A stretch of DNA of 32,752 bases, from NCBI GenBank assembly GCA_012520735.1, contig JAAYNR010000029.1, positions 1 through 32,752 on the forward strand, given 5' to 3'. The notes below the pieces were generated by a model that did not search any database, had not been told where the DNA came from, and saw nothing but the letters and a program-made list of their open reading frames with translations. A program made the position numbers and the translations under genes. The DNA comes from Lentisphaerota bacterium (lineage in GTDB: Bacteria; Verrucomicrobiota; Kiritimatiellia; RFP12; JAAYNR01). Below are positions 8,002 to 15,450 of the stretch, piece after piece (the first letter of the stretch is position 1; every line of letters starts with the position of its first letter).

Positions 8002-9927
8002 TTATTTGTCGTCGTCGACCATGGTGTAGTCGGCATCGACGACATCGTCGGCATTGGTGTTGTCGCTGCTATTATCCGCCTGTTGGGCGGAGTCAGCGGC
8101 ATCGGCTGAGGGGCCGGCGTGTGGTTGGTCGCCGGCCTGATCGGCGTAGAGTTCCTGAGCAATGGCACTCATGGCGGTATTGAGAGCCTCCTGTTTGGCC
8201 TTGATGTCGTCGATAGTGCCTGACTTCAGTGCCTCTTTAAGGTCCTCGGTGGCTTTTTCGACAGGCGCCTTTTTGTCGGCAGAGATTTTGTCGCCACTCT
8301 CTTTTAGAGTTTTCTCGACCTGATAGACCAGATTTTCGGCCATGTTGCGCGCTTCGACTTCGTCGCGGCGTTTGGCATCTTCAGCGGCGTGCAACTCGGC
8401 ATCCTTACGCATCTGCTCGACCTCTTCCTTAGAGAGGCCGCTGGAGGCGGTGATGGTGATCTTCTGCTCGCGTCCGGTCCCTTTATCCTTAGCGCTAACG
8501 TTAAGGATGCCGTTGGCATCGAGATCAAAAGTGACTTCGATCTGCGGTACACCGCGTGGGGCGGGTGGGATACCGTCGAGTCCGAAACGTCCGATGGTTT
8601 TGTTATCACTGGCCATTTTACGTTCGCCCTGCAGTACGTGGATATCGACCTGTGGCTGATTATCGGCAGCGGTACTGAAAACTTCGCTCTTCTTGGTAGG
8701 GATGGTGGTGTTGCGCTCGATCAAGGGGGTCATGATACCACCGAGGGTTTCGATACCGAGGGTCAGCGGAGTGACGTCGAGAAGGAGCACATCTTTAACT
8801 TCGCCCTTGAGAATACCGCCTTGAATAGCGGCACCAACGGCGACGACTTCATCGGGGTTAACGCCTTTGTGGGGCTCTTTACCAAACAGCTCTTTGGCCT
8901 GTTCCTGTAGCCTGGGCATACGGGTTTGGCCACCGACGAGGACGACTTCGTCGACTGTTGATAGCTCGGCATCACGCATGCAGTTACGGCTGGGAGCGGC
9001 AGTACGCTCGATGAGGGCATCGGTAAGCTGCTCCAGCTTGGCGCGGGAGAGGGTGACGGTGAGGTGTTTGGGGCCGCTGGCATCGGCGGTGATAAAGGGG
9101 AGGTTGATATCGGAGCTCTGGGCACTGGAGAGCTCACATTTGGCTTTTTCTGCAGCCTCTTTCAGACGCTGCAGAGCCATGGTGTCTTTAGAGAGGTCGA
9201 TGCCGTTATCTTTTTTAAACTCATCGGTGAGCCAACGCATGACGGCCATATCGAGATCATCGCCGCCGAGGTGAGTATCGCCATTGGTGGCTTTCACCTC
9301 AAAGACACCATCGCCGATATCGAGTACGGAGATATCAAAGGTACCGCCACCAAAGTCGTAAACGGCAATTTTTTCGTCCTTCTTCTTATCGAGACCATAG
9401 GCCAGTGAAGCAGCGGTGGGCTCATTGATGATACGGAGGACTTCCAGACCGGCGATGCGGCCAGCATCTTTAGTTGCCTGACGCTGACTGTCATTAAAAT
9501 ATGCCGGTACGGTGACTACGGCCTGAGTGATGGTTTCACCAAGGTAGGCTTCGGCATCGGCTTTCATCTTTTGTAGAATCATGGCCGAGACTTCCGGCGG
9601 GGAGTAGATTTTATCGCCGATTTTGACATGGGCATCGCCATTACTGGCACGGACGACCTCGTAAGGCATAAGTGCGGCCTCTTCAGAGATTTCATCGTAT
9701 TTGCGGCCCATAAAGCGTTTGATTGAGAAGACGGTATTTTTGGGGTTAGTAACAGCCTGCCGTTTGGCAGCTTGTCCTACCAGACGCTCACCATCTTTAG
9801 TAAAAGCGACAATTGACGGTGTAGTGCGCGTCCCCTCAGCACTGGGGATCACGACGGGCTCTCCACCCTCCATGATAGCCATGCACGAGTTTGTCGTGCC
9901 AAGATCGATACCTAAAACTTTTGCCAT
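8002..9927 (-). CDS. dnaK: Hsp70 chaperone DnaK
   Basis: This 641-residue protein has the full Hsp70 layout. The nucleotide-binding domain begins [13 protein letters not shown] and includes the phosphate loop [19 protein letters not shown] and [15 protein letters not shown]. The linker [16 protein letters not shown] leads to the substrate-binding domain, then a helical lid and a flexible Ala/Asp-rich tail ending [13 protein letters not shown]. It binds exposed hydrophobic segments of unfolded proteins in an ATP cycle. No dnaJ or grpE lies beside it in this window. It is the first gene of the chaperone cluster with groES and groEL. Confidence 0.98.
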   Translation of the reverse strand: MAKVLGIDLGTTNSCMAIMEGGEPVVIPSAEGTRTTPSIVAFTKDGERLVGQAAKRQAVTNPKNTVFSIKRFMGRKYDEISEEAALMPYEVVRASNGDAHVKIGDKIYSPPEVSAMILQKMKADAEAYLGETITQAVVTVPAYFNDSQRQATKDAGRIAGLEVLRIINEPTAASLAYGLDKKKDEKIAVYDFGGGTFDISVLDIGDGVFEVKATNGDTHLGGDDLDMAVMRWLTDEFKKDNGIDLSKDTMALQRLKEAAEKAKCELSSAQSSDINLPFITADASGPKHLTVTLSRAKLEQLTDALIERTAAPSRNCMRDAELSTVDEVVLVGGQTRMPRLQEQAKELFGKEPHKGVNPDEVVAVGAAIQGGILKGEVKDVLLLDVTPLTLGIETLGGIMTPLIERNTTIPTKKSEVFSTAADNQPQVDIHVLQGERKMASDNKTIGRFGLDGIPPAPRGVPQIEVTFDLDANGILNVSAKDKGTGREQKITITASSGLSKEEVEQMRKDAELHAAEDAKRRDEVEARNMAENLVYQVEKTLKESGDKISADKKAPVEKATEDLKEALKSGTIDDIKAKQEALNTAMSAIAQELYADQAGDQPHAGPSADAADSAQQADNSSDNTNADDVVDADYTMVDDDK

Positions 9928-9996
9928 GTTATTGCTCCATTCTACCTCTCTTTAAGGCCGTGTGGTAATGTCACACCAAAGAGGTGCTTATATTAA

Positions 9997-10013
9997 AGCA
10001 GGCAGTGTGCCAA
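9997..10013 (-). promoter_or_regulatory. Sigma-54-like -24/-12 promoter upstream of dnaK
   Basis: The minus strand reads TTGGCACACTGCCTGCT. The GG and GC doublets are exactly 10 bp apart, as in the sigma-54 consensus TGGCAC-N5-TTGC(A/T), with one mismatch. The start would fall near 9986, about 60 nt before the dnaK ATG. A weaker sigma-70 reading (TTGGCA, 15 bp, TATAAG) overlaps, so assignment needs experiment. Confidence 0.45.
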
Positions 10014-10263
10014 GTGGGGTGTAATAATTGTAATATTTTTATAAGTACTTGTGGTGCAGTAAGTTATGAATGTGGAGAAGGAGTATGGATTTTGTGGGTG
10101 ATTAATGGCTGGGTCAAAATGTCACAGTGTGTCGCAGCGGGCGGTGGTTTTTGCATCAATAATGGCGCACGCCGTAATGAGAGCCCGTGCTGCCGGGAAG
10201 GAGTAAGAGGAATGCCTTAATGGGGAATGCCTTAGTGCTCAAGCTGTTGGGAGGAAATTAACC

Positions 10264-10345
10264 TCAAAGAACGCAAAGAGGGCCAAAGAGAGCATGCCAC
10301 TGGAAGGGATAACCACGGAAAACACGGAAAACACGGAAGCTCAAG
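10264..10345. repeat. Degenerate CAAAGAG / ACGGAAAAC short tandem repeats
   Basis: Tracts of the form CAAAGAACGCAAAGAGGGC followed by GGAAAACACGGAAAACACGG repeat in loose tandem. Related tracts recur near 10540-10570, 10772-10815 and 32670-32697. They are non-coding in every frame that I can defend. Confidence 0.5.
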
Positions 10346-11015
10346 CTGCTTGGGAAGGGGAAGGAAAGGAGGGGATTATCTCTTAGAGGCACAGAGAGTG
10401 ACTTCAGACTCGGTACTAGGGACTCGGTGGTAAGGATGACGCAGTGACGTGGTGATTCGCTGATGGGGTGGGCTGATTTGGAAAATGAATTCGGAGTCCA
10501 AAGTACTAGGTCCGGAGTCAAACGGGCTGCCGAGATTAACCACGAATGAACACCAATGGGCACGAATGGTGACTGAATAGGCGATAAAATAAGGTTGAAA
10601 GAGAGGGCAAATAGACTTACTCGCGATCCTTGCTTGATGCCCTTACTCGTATCTTACTTAATCGAGCTCCTTAGTCGTAATATTACCCTTAATCGAAGTG
10701 TGAAGGGTGAAAAGTGGGGGGAAACTTTGTCGTGAGCCTTGTTGTGAGCTTTGTCGGGGCCGGGGGGAGGGTAACCACAGAAGGCAAGGAGAGGGGCGGA
10801 AGGCACGGAGAGGAATGCCCGAGCTACTGTGTCTCCGGGTGCTGCGGAGTAGGGCGTTGCGCCGTTGCGCACCGGGGGCCACCGTGACGGCGGCGGCGTG
10901 GGGAAGCCTCTGGCGGGGTGCATGTTTCCGTAGAGACCGCAGCTACGAGAGTGACCGCAGTGCCGTGGCCGCTTTCATGCTGTGAATGATTCAGATTTTC
11001 GGTGAAAAATGGGGG

Positions 11016-11045
11016 TTGCTTTTTGGGGTGTGTTTGGTGCATAAT
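11016..11045 (+). promoter_or_regulatory. Candidate leu operon promoter
   Basis: TTGCTT (11016-11021) and CATAAT (11040-11045) are spaced by 18 bp, giving a start near 11052. This places the leader peptide and attenuator entirely within the transcript. If correct, the upstream ATG at 11056 would have almost no 5' leader, and the ATG at 11113 would be the normal leader-peptide start. Confidence 0.45.
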
Positions 11046-11112
11046 AGTGGTTCCGATGAAAAAGAGCTTCCATATAGATGGCGTATGCGGCGGCACCACA
11101 CAGGGTGCGGCT

Positions 11113-11166
11113 ATGGCATTCTTTTTCTCGGGCCTCCTCTTGCGTAGCCTATCCCTGTTGGTATGA
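11113..11166 (+). CDS. leuL: leu operon leader peptide
   Basis: A 17-residue reading frame, MAFFFSGLLLRSLSLLV, ends 110 bp before leuA. Six of its residues are Leu, in runs CTC-CTC-TTG, CTA and CTG-TTG, and a Val follows. Its stop codon (11164-11166) directly abuts the antiterminator strand. This is the classic design of an attenuation leader: ribosomes stall at Leu codons when charged tRNA-Leu is scarce. An in-frame ATG at 11056 would make a 36-residue version. No strong ribosome-binding site is seen for either start. Confidence 0.7.
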   Translation: MAFFFSGLLLRSLSLLV

Positions 11167-11229
11167 CAAGGGCGGGTATTGCATGATGCAATAAGAAAGT
11201 AATAGGAAAAAAGAGTGACCCGCTCCTTG
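11167..11229 (+). promoter_or_regulatory. Antiterminator of the leu attenuator
   Basis: CAAGGGCGGGT (11167-11177) pairs with 11218-11229 over 11 bp with only one bulged U (11224). The second arm is the same strand that forms the 5' side of the terminator, so the two structures exclude each other. A small palindrome ATTGCATGATGCAAT (11178-11192) sits in the loop between. Confidence 0.7.
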
Positions 11230-11258
11230 CTGAAGAGGCAAAGGGCGGGTTTTGTTTT
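11218..11258 (+). terminator. Attenuator terminator before leuA
   Basis: ACCCGC-T-CCTTGC (11218-11230) pairs with 11238-11250 (GC-AAAGG-GCGGGT) around a 7-nt loop. The stem has 12 bp with single-base bulges and is followed by the T-rich run TTTTGTTTT. It ends 17 bp before the leuA ATG. It is placed where it would stop transcription when the leader peptide is translated to its end. Confidence 0.8.
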
Positions 11259-11275
11259 ATTAAAACAAGGAGCAA

Positions 11276-12808
11276 ATGATGAAAGAGGCACAAGCTGGAC
11301 GAAGAGTTAAGTTTTTCGATACTACGCTGCGCGATGGCGAGCAATCACCCGGTTGCAGTATGAATCTGCGTGAGAAGCTGTTGGTAGCCTCGCACCTGGA
11401 CGCAATGCAGATGGATGTGATTGAGGCGGGATTTGCAGCGTCGTCGCCGGGGGATTTTGCCTCGGTACAGGCGGTAGCGGAGATGGTAAAGGTGTCGGCG
11501 GTGGCGAGTCTGTGCCGTGCGCTGACGGCAGATATTGATGCTTCATGGGAGGCATTAAAAAAGGCGAAACGGCCGCGGATACACACTTTTCTGGCAACTT
11601 CTCCAATCCATATGGAGTTTAAGCTGCGTATGACACCGGATCAGGTTTATGAACAGGCGGTGGCGGCGGTGAAGTATGCACGGAATCTCTGTGATGATGT
11701 GCAGTTTTCGCTGGAGGATGCGTCTCGCTCTGATCCGGAGTTTATGTTTCGGGTGATTGAGGGGGTGATCAAGGCGGGAGCCGGTACGGTGAACATCCCT
11801 GATACTGTAGGCTATGCCATACCGTCGCAGTTTGGTGAGCTGATTGCCAGTATTTTTAACGCTGTGCCGAATGTGGGTGATGCGGTGATTGCGGCTCATT
11901 GTCATGATGATCTCGGGTTGGCGGTGGCTAACTCTCTGGCGGCAGTGCAGGCCGGTGCAGGGCAGGTAGAGGGGACAATTAACGGCATTGGTGAGCGAGC
12001 CGGCAATGCGGCACTTGAAGAGGTGGCGATGGCGTTGCGGACTAGAGCTGACCTGTTTGGGGTGGAGTTTGGAATAGATACGACCAAAATCTACGCGGCC
12101 AGTAAGTCGGTGCAAGCAGTAACCGGCAGCAGGGTGCAAGCAAACAAGGCGATTGTGGGTGATAATGCCTTTGCGCATGAGGCGGGGATACATCAGCACG
12201 GGGTGATGATGAATGCCGAGACGTATGAGATCATGACTCCGGAGTCGATTGGTATACCGCGCAATAAGATGGTGTTGGGCAAACACTCGGGACGCCATGC
12301 CTTTAATCAGCGGTTGCAGGAACTCGGGTTTAATTTTGAGTCTGATCATGTTAAGGTGCTCTTTGCTGAATTCAAGGGGCTGGCCGACCGTAAAAAGGTG
12401 GTTTCGGATGCCGATATTGAGGCGTTGGCTCGCGGACTTGCAACGCAAGCCGAGGAGAAGGCGCGTCTGGAGCGGTTTGTTATCAACTCTGGCAACACAA
12501 TTACCAGCACCAGTACGGTTAATCTCTATTATGATGGACATACGGTGGAGCAGGTGGCGATTGGGTCGGGCCCGATTGATGCCTCGTTTAAGGCGATTAA
12601 TGCCATTATGGGCTTAGACTTGAAGCTGGAGGCGTTTTCACTGTCGGCGGTTACAGATGATACCGATGCGCAGGGTGAGGCCAATGTTAAGGTGCGTCAT
12701 GGGAAGCGGGTCTATAATGGACATGGCCTTTCGACAGATATTGTCGAGGCGAGTGTACGCGCCTATCTGGCGGCTATTAACGTGCTTTTGAGTGAACAGG
12801 GTGATTAA
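11276..12808 (+). CDS. leuA: 2-isopropylmalate synthase
   Basis: This 510-residue enzyme condenses acetyl-CoA with 2-oxoisovalerate in the first step of leucine synthesis. The HMGL-like TIM barrel begins with [17 protein letters not shown], contains the metal motif [13 protein letters not shown], the [14 protein letters not shown] motif and IHQHGV. The C-terminal LeuA allosteric domain begins around residue 385. Length fits bacterial LeuA, and leuC and leuD follow, which argues against citramalate synthase. AAGGAG at 11267-11272 fits the second ATG (11279, 6 nt away) slightly better than the first. An attenuator lies directly upstream. Confidence 0.95.
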   Translation: MMKEAQAGRRVKFFDTTLRDGEQSPGCSMNLREKLLVASHLDAMQMDVIEAGFAASSPGDFASVQAVAEMVKVSAVASLCRALTADIDASWEALKKAKRPRIHTFLATSPIHMEFKLRMTPDQVYEQAVAAVKYARNLCDDVQFSLEDASRSDPEFMFRVIEGVIKAGAGTVNIPDTVGYAIPSQFGELIASIFNAVPNVGDAVIAAHCHDDLGLAVANSLAAVQAGAGQVEGTINGIGERAGNAALEEVAMALRTRADLFGVEFGIDTTKIYAASKSVQAVTGSRVQANKAIVGDNAFAHEAGIHQHGVMMNAETYEIMTPESIGIPRNKMVLGKHSGRHAFNQRLQELGFNFESDHVKVLFAEFKGLADRKKVVSDADIEALARGLATQAEEKARLERFVINSGNTITSTSTVNLYYDGHTVEQVAIGSGPIDASFKAINAIMGLDLKLEAFSLSAVTDDTDAQGEANVKVRHGKRVYNGHGLSTDIVEASVRAYLAAINVLLSEQGD

Positions 12809-12823
12809 AGAGGGGGTCCTGTT

Positions 12824-14086
12824 ATGGGAATGACAATGACACAAAAGATACTGGCCCGTGCGGCCGGTTTGGAGAGTGTGGCCGCAGGGGAGCTGGTTGA
12901 GGCTAAACTCGACTTAGTGTTGGGCAATGATATCACCGCACCGGTGGCGATTAATGAGTTCGCCAAGACCGGTGCGGCGGAGGTCTATGACCGGGAGAAG
13001 GTGGCGCTGGTGCCGGATCATTTCACGCCCAACAAAGATATTAAGGCGGCAGAACAGAGTAAAAAAATGCGTGATTTTGCCGGTAAATACGGGATCACCA
13101 ATTTCTTTGATACCGGAGAGGTCGGTATTGAGCATGTACTGTTGCCGGAGCGGGGTTTGGTGGGACCGGGCGATGTGATTATCGGGGCCGACAGCCACAC
13201 CTGTACTTATGGAGCTTTGGGGGCGTTTTCGACTGGTGTGGGGTCGACTGACATGGCAGCCGGCATGGCACTGGGAACAGCGTGGTTTAAGGTGCCGGCG
13301 GCGATTCGCGTGGAGCTGGTGAATCACTTTAGCGACAAGTGGGTCTCGGGGAAGGATGTGGTGTTGCACCTGATCGGGCTGATTGGCGTTGATGGTGCAC
13401 TTTATCAGTCGCTGGAATACCGAGGCGACGGAGTAGCGGCACTAACAGTTGATGATCGTCTCTGCATAGCCAATATGGCGATTGAGGCTGGTGCCAAAAA
13501 CGGTATTTTTGAGGTAGATGAGGCGACCCGCGCCTTTTTGCGTGAGGTAGGGCGGGATCAATACCGTGAAGTCACGGCCGATAGCGATGCCGTTTATGAG
13601 CGGACAGTGAGGATTGATCTGGCAGAACTGAGTTCTACGGTGGCATTCCCTCACTTGCCGAGCAACACCAGGCTGGCCAGGGAGTCGGGCGAGATTAAGA
13701 TCGATCAGGTGGTGATAGGGTCGTGCACGAATGGGCGTTTGAGTGATCTGCGTGTGGCGGCACAGTTGCTGAAGGGGCGGCGGGTGGCAAAAGGTGTGCG
13801 CTGCATTGTGATCCCGGCGACCCAGAAGATCTATCTTGAGGCGATGCGTGAAGGGTTGCTGGAGATATTTATCAATGCCGGGGCGGCGGTTTCGACCCCG
13901 ACCTGCGGACCGTGTCTGGGTGGTCACATGGGGATACTGGCCAAAGGAGAGCGAGCGGTCTCCACAACCAACCGCAACTTTGTGGGCCGTATGGGGCACC
14001 CGGAGTCGGAGGTTTATCTGACTAATCCGGCAGTAGCGGCGGCCTCAGCTATTACGGGTCGCATTACTGATGCCAATGAGATATAA
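12824..14086 (+). CDS. leuC: 3-isopropylmalate dehydratase, large subunit
   Basis: This 420-residue aconitase-family protein matches the shorter LeuC/HacA type. The [4Fe-4S] ligands are seen in [13 protein letters not shown] (about residues 298-310) and in [11 protein letters not shown] (about 359-369). An N-terminal [22 protein letters not shown] motif (written here in family terms) marks the substrate region near residue 122. With LeuD it isomerises 2- to 3-isopropylmalate. AGGGGG at 12811-12816 lies 7 nt before the chosen ATG; in-frame ATGs at 12830 and 12839 are possible. leuC starts 15 bp after leuA. Confidence 0.95.
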   Translation: MGMTMTQKILARAAGLESVAAGELVEAKLDLVLGNDITAPVAINEFAKTGAAEVYDREKVALVPDHFTPNKDIKAAEQSKKMRDFAGKYGITNFFDTGEVGIEHVLLPERGLVGPGDVIIGADSHTCTYGALGAFSTGVGSTDMAAGMALGTAWFKVPAAIRVELVNHFSDKWVSGKDVVLHLIGLIGVDGALYQSLEYRGDGVAALTVDDRLCIANMAIEAGAKNGIFEVDEATRAFLREVGRDQYREVTADSDAVYERTVRIDLAELSSTVAFPHLPSNTRLARESGEIKIDQVVIGSCTNGRLSDLRVAAQLLKGRRVAKGVRCIVIPATQKIYLEAMREGLLEIFINAGAAVSTPTCGPCLGGHMGILAKGERAVSTTNRNFVGRMGHPESEVYLTNPAVAAASAITGRITDANEI

Positions 14087-14115
14087 TCGGTGCTTGTTTT
14101 GAAAGGTGTAGATCT

Positions 14116-14613
14116 ATGAATGCAAAAGGGAGAGTGTTTCGTTACGGTGACAATGTTGATACCGACGTGATTATTCCGGCGCGTTATTTGACTACTTCAG
14201 ATGCTGCTGAATTAGCGTTGCACTGCATGGAGGATATCGACAAAGATTTTGTTAAAGAGGTGCGGGCAGGCGACATAATTGTGGCTGATGCTAATTTCGG
14301 GTGTGGGTCGTCACGTGAGCATGCCCCGATAGCGATAAGGGCATCAGGGATTGCCTGTGTGATTGCCGCCAGCTTTGCCCGGATTTTTTATCGCAACGCG
14401 ATAAATATTGGCCTGCCGATTCTGGAGTCGCCGGAGGCGGCAGCAGGGATCAAGGCCGGCGATACGGTTGCGGTCGATTTTGACAGCGGGGTTATTGTAA
14501 ACGAGACCAGCGGGGCGTCGTTTAAGGCGGTGCCGTTTCCGGTGTTTATGAAAAACCTGATTGCACAGGGTGGCCTGGTCAATTATGTTAAAACTAAACA
14601 GGCAGGAGTTTGA
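14116..14613 (+). CDS. leuD: 3-isopropylmalate dehydratase, small subunit
   Basis: This 165-residue swivel-domain subunit begins with [16 protein letters not shown] and carries the [17 protein letters not shown] motif (about residues 54-70), both diagnostic of LeuD. It partners LeuC. AAAGGTG sits 8 nt before the ATG, and leuC ends 29 bp upstream. No leuB (3-isopropylmalate dehydrogenase) is in this window, so the third step is encoded elsewhere. Confidence 0.95.
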   Translation: MNAKGRVFRYGDNVDTDVIIPARYLTTSDAAELALHCMEDIDKDFVKEVRAGDIIVADANFGCGSSREHAPIAIRASGIACVIAASFARIFYRNAINIGLPILESPEAAAGIKAGDTVAVDFDSGVIVNETSGASFKAVPFPVFMKNLIAQGGLVNYVKTKQAGV

Positions 14614-14621
14614 TGTAACCG

Positions 14622-14635
14622 TGGCAATATTGCCA
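14622..14635. promoter_or_regulatory. 14-bp perfect palindrome after leuD
   Basis: TGGCAATATTGCCA is a perfect palindrome 8 bp past the leuD stop and 35 bp before the next gene. Its last six bases, TTGCCA, could be a -35 element for AT-rich DNA near 14650. It may be a repressor site or just a short intergenic hairpin. Confidence 0.35.
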
Positions 14636-14670
14636 GAGACAATGTAAAACAAAAATATAAAGGAGGTACC

Positions 14671-15450
14671 ATGATGGCAGAGAAGAGTTTGGCAGTGATA
14701 AAACCGGGTTTGGTTTCGATCTCATTCCGGTCGCTGACACCACGTCAGATAGTTGACTTGTGCGTACGTGCGGGTCTGGAGGGGATAGAGTGGGGAGGTG
14801 ACGTACATGTGCCACATGGTGATATCTGGGTAGCGAATCAAGTGGCTGAGATGACGGTTGAGGCGGGGTTACAGGTAGCGGCTTACGGCTCTTATTACCG
14901 TGTGGGACAGAGTGAGGCCGACGGCTTAACCTTTAAGGCCGTGCTCAACTCGGCGGTATTGTTGGGAGCACCGCTGATTAGAGTCTGGGCTGGAGTGAAA
15001 GCGTCGGCGGCTACAGACGATGTTACACGTGAGGCTGTAGAGGCCGATGCCCGACGCATTGCGACGATGGCGAGTGAGGTTGGTGTAGCAGTGGCTTATG
15101 AGTACCATGCCAACACCTTGACCGATACGGCCGCGGCTGCGGCCAGTCTGATGGCGGCAACTGCGGGGGCAGGGATGAAGTCCTACTGGCAGCCGTCGTC
15201 GGGGTGGACACACTCTGAGCATATGGCGGCTTTGCGTGATATTTTGCCGCATCTGACCAACCTTCATGTTTACCACTGGGCTAACCGCGAACGCTTGCCC
15301 CTGGCGCAGGGTGCAGAGGTGTGGGCTGATTTTCTGGCTGTTGCGGCTGAGGCGGGTATACCGCGCTGGGCACTGCTGGAGTTTGTACGTAACGACGATC
15401 CGGAGCAGCTTATCGCTGATGCCGCAACCTTAAGTGAGTGGCTTGTCTGA
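14671..15450 (+). CDS. Sugar phosphate isomerase/epimerase-like TIM barrel
   Basis: This 259-residue protein belongs to the xylose isomerase-like (AP endonuclease 2) TIM-barrel fold. It begins PGLVSISFR, has the typical EGIEWGGDVHVP strand (about residues 38-48), then YEYHAN (Glu as likely metal ligand), YWQPSSGW, VYHW (His) and LLEFVRND (Glu). Such proteins isomerise or epimerise sugars or sugar phosphates using a divalent metal; the substrate is unknown. AGGAGG at 14661-14666 supports the first or second ATG (14674). It is 57 bp after leuD and overlaps the antiporter gene by 1 base, so it is likely co-transcribed, though leucine synthesis has no step for it. Confidence 0.8.
   Translation: MMAEKSLAVIKPGLVSISFRSLTPRQIVDLCVRAGLEGIEWGGDVHVPHGDIWVANQVAEMTVEAGLQVAAYGSYYRVGQSEADGLTFKAVLNSAVLLGAPLIRVWAGVKASAATDDVTREAVEADARRIATMASEVGVAVAYEYHANTLTDTAAAAASLMAATAGAGMKSYWQPSSGWTHSEHMAALRDILPHLTNLHVYHWANRERLPLAQGAEVWADFLAVAAEAGIPRWALLEFVRNDDPEQLIADAATLSEWLV

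Larger units (their letters stand above)
9928..11049. other. 1.1-kb repeat-rich non-coding region
   Basis: No gene is supported. It lies between dnaK and the leu leader and holds degenerate short repeats. Examples are GGAATGCCTTA twice near 10209 and 10224, GCTCAAGCTG at 10237 and 10339, AAAGAACGCAAAGAG-like and ACGGAAAAC-like tracts at 10264-10340, an ACCACGAATGAACACC-like tract at 10540-10570, and AACCACAGAAGGC- and GGCACGGAGAGG-like tracts at 10772-10815. The open frames in it (for example 10707-10985) are low-complexity and lack ribosome-binding sites. This looks like accumulated intergenic repeat debris. Confidence 0.6.

Noticed and set aside
10264-10345. CRISPR-like array
   Set aside because: The repeats are short, degenerate and nearly contiguous, with no constant repeat and spacer lengths and no cas genes.
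10707-10985. Possible small genes in the dnaK-leu gap
   Set aside because: Overlapping low-complexity frames on both strands in repeat debris, without start signals.
11555-12541. 328-residue open frame opposite leuA
   Set aside because: It is antisense to leuA, rich in His, Arg and Ile in a shadow-frame pattern, with no domain or ribosome-binding site.
11276-12808. Citramalate synthase (cimA) instead of leuA
   Set aside because: Immediate leuC and leuD neighbours, the Leu-rich attenuator and the length favour 2-isopropylmalate synthase.
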